This document shows, piece by piece, positions 6,665 through 7,176 of a stretch of 7,176 bases of DNA (position 1 is the first letter of the stretch; each line of letters opens with the position of its first letter). Origin of the DNA: Hyphomicrobiales bacterium (lineage in GTDB: Bacteria; Pseudomonadota; Alphaproteobacteria; Rhizobiales; Aestuariivirgaceae); the NCBI GenBank assembly GCA_013002595.1, contig JABDJG010000326.1:1-7176 (forward strand). The letters are read 5' to 3'. Below the pieces are notes generated by a model. It was not told the DNA's origin, made no database searches, and saw only the letters and a program-made list of their open reading frames with translations. Both the position numbers and the translations under genes were made by a program.

Positions 6665-7176
6665 TCAACTCCAGTTTTGCTTCAACAGGAACTGGTTCTT
6701 GTAATTCTTCAAACCGGTCATGGTCTCCACTTCACCGATGTCCGGCTGGCTGTGGATCTCTTTATCCAGAAAATCGAGAAAACCATCCCGGTCATCACTG
6801 ACCACCTCGATCAACAGATCGAACCGTCCCGACACCCACAGGATGTAAACCACGTCCGGCAGGCTCGACATCCGCTCGGCGACTGCCTGCGGCGTCGACC
6901 CCGGCGCCACCTTGATGCCGAGCATGGCGTCGGTCTTGTATTCAACCGCCACCGGATCGGCTATCGCCACAATGCGCAACATACCCGCCTGCTTCATGCT
7001 GTTGACCCGGTTGCGGATGGTGCCTTCGGAAACCTTCAGCGCCTGGGCAATCTCGGCAAACGCCATGCGCCCGTCCTGCTGCAACATCGCGATGATCGAT
7101 CGGTTGAGCTGATCATGGGGTGAGGATGTGTCGACCAGACGCGCTGGCCGTTCAGTCAGCTTGCGCTCATCTATAC
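6665..7176 (-). CDS. Lrp/AsnC-family transcriptional regulator, 5' end beyond window edge
   Basis: DNA-binding regulator of the feast/famine family, which usually senses an amino acid or related small molecule. 169 residues are visible. The helix-turn-helix spans roughly visible residues 21-64, with DQLNRSIIAMLQQDGR leading into AEIAQALKVSEGTIRNRV. The ligand-binding RAM domain follows at about 85-160, with the SGRFDLLIEV strand and loop at 115-124. The frame stays open to the right edge with no ATG, GTG or TTG upstream of the helix-turn-helix; the ATG at 7087 falls inside the first helix and would remove part of it. The true start is therefore outside the window, giving an N-terminal extension of at least 20 residues before the usual family start. 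It is the first visible gene of the four-gene minus-strand operon, and probably controls the ligase and downstream genes in response to their substrate or product; this role is inferred from position. Confidence 0.92.
   Translation of the reverse strand, partial: IDERKLTERPARLVDTSSPHDQLNRSIIAMLQQDGRMAFAEIAQALKVSEGTIRNRVNSMKQAGMLRIVAIADPVAVEYKTDAMLGIKVAPGSTPQAVAERMSSLPDVVYILWVSGRFDLLIEVVSDDRDGFLDFLDKEIHSQPDIGEVETMTGLKNYKNQFLLKQNWS

Noticed and set aside
6641..7123. Plus-strand open frame of 160 codons opposite the regulator
   Set aside because: Mirrors the Lrp-type coding sequence on the other strand. The His-rich translation is typical of an antisense shadow.

Overview
The window looks like chromosomal DNA of an alphaproteobacterium. 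The evidence is moderately high GC, dense gene packing, and protein sequences (a TolC-type outer membrane protein, a GlpK with the IVWQDRRTA form, a type III-like glutamine synthetase) that read like those of Hyphomicrobiales or Rhodospirillales. This placement is an inference from family resemblance; no rRNA or other marker gene is present. I see no tRNA, rRNA, insertion sequence, CRISPR array or phage gene.

Layout from left to right: (1) 1-1288, minus strand, most of a glycerol kinase gene (glpK) whose 3' end lies beyond the left edge. (2) 1292-1476, a 185-base divergent intergenic region with a plausible promoter for the next gene, a perfect 6-6-6 inverted repeat over its -35 box, and a pair of 8-base direct repeats. 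(3) 1477-2907, plus strand, a TolC-family outer membrane channel protein with a signal peptide, with no membrane fusion protein or inner-membrane pump gene visible in the window. (4) 2904-7176, minus strand, four tightly spaced genes that read as one operon, in transcription order: an Lrp/AsnC-family regulator (5' end beyond the right edge), a glutamine synthetase-family ligase, a MetX-like alpha/beta hydrolase, and a ferredoxin-reductase-type FAD/NADH oxidoreductase. Gaps are 16, 34 and 45 bases. The operon converges on tolC, and the two stop codons overlap.

The operon is the most interesting part. The ligase keeps the metal- and glutamate-binding residues of glutamine synthetase but, by eye, has lost the Asp that helps hold ammonium and one of the two central His residues. 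The hydrolase has a Ser-Asp-His triad but not the usual homoserine acetyltransferase signatures. The reductase normally passes electrons from NADH through a small ferredoxin to an oxygenase, and neither partner is in the window. A reasonable hypothesis is catabolism of an amine by gamma-glutamylation, oxygenation and hydrolysis, controlled by the Lrp-type regulator. The substrate cannot be read from this sequence. glpK (glycerol uptake into central metabolism) and tolC (export) look functionally unrelated to this operon.
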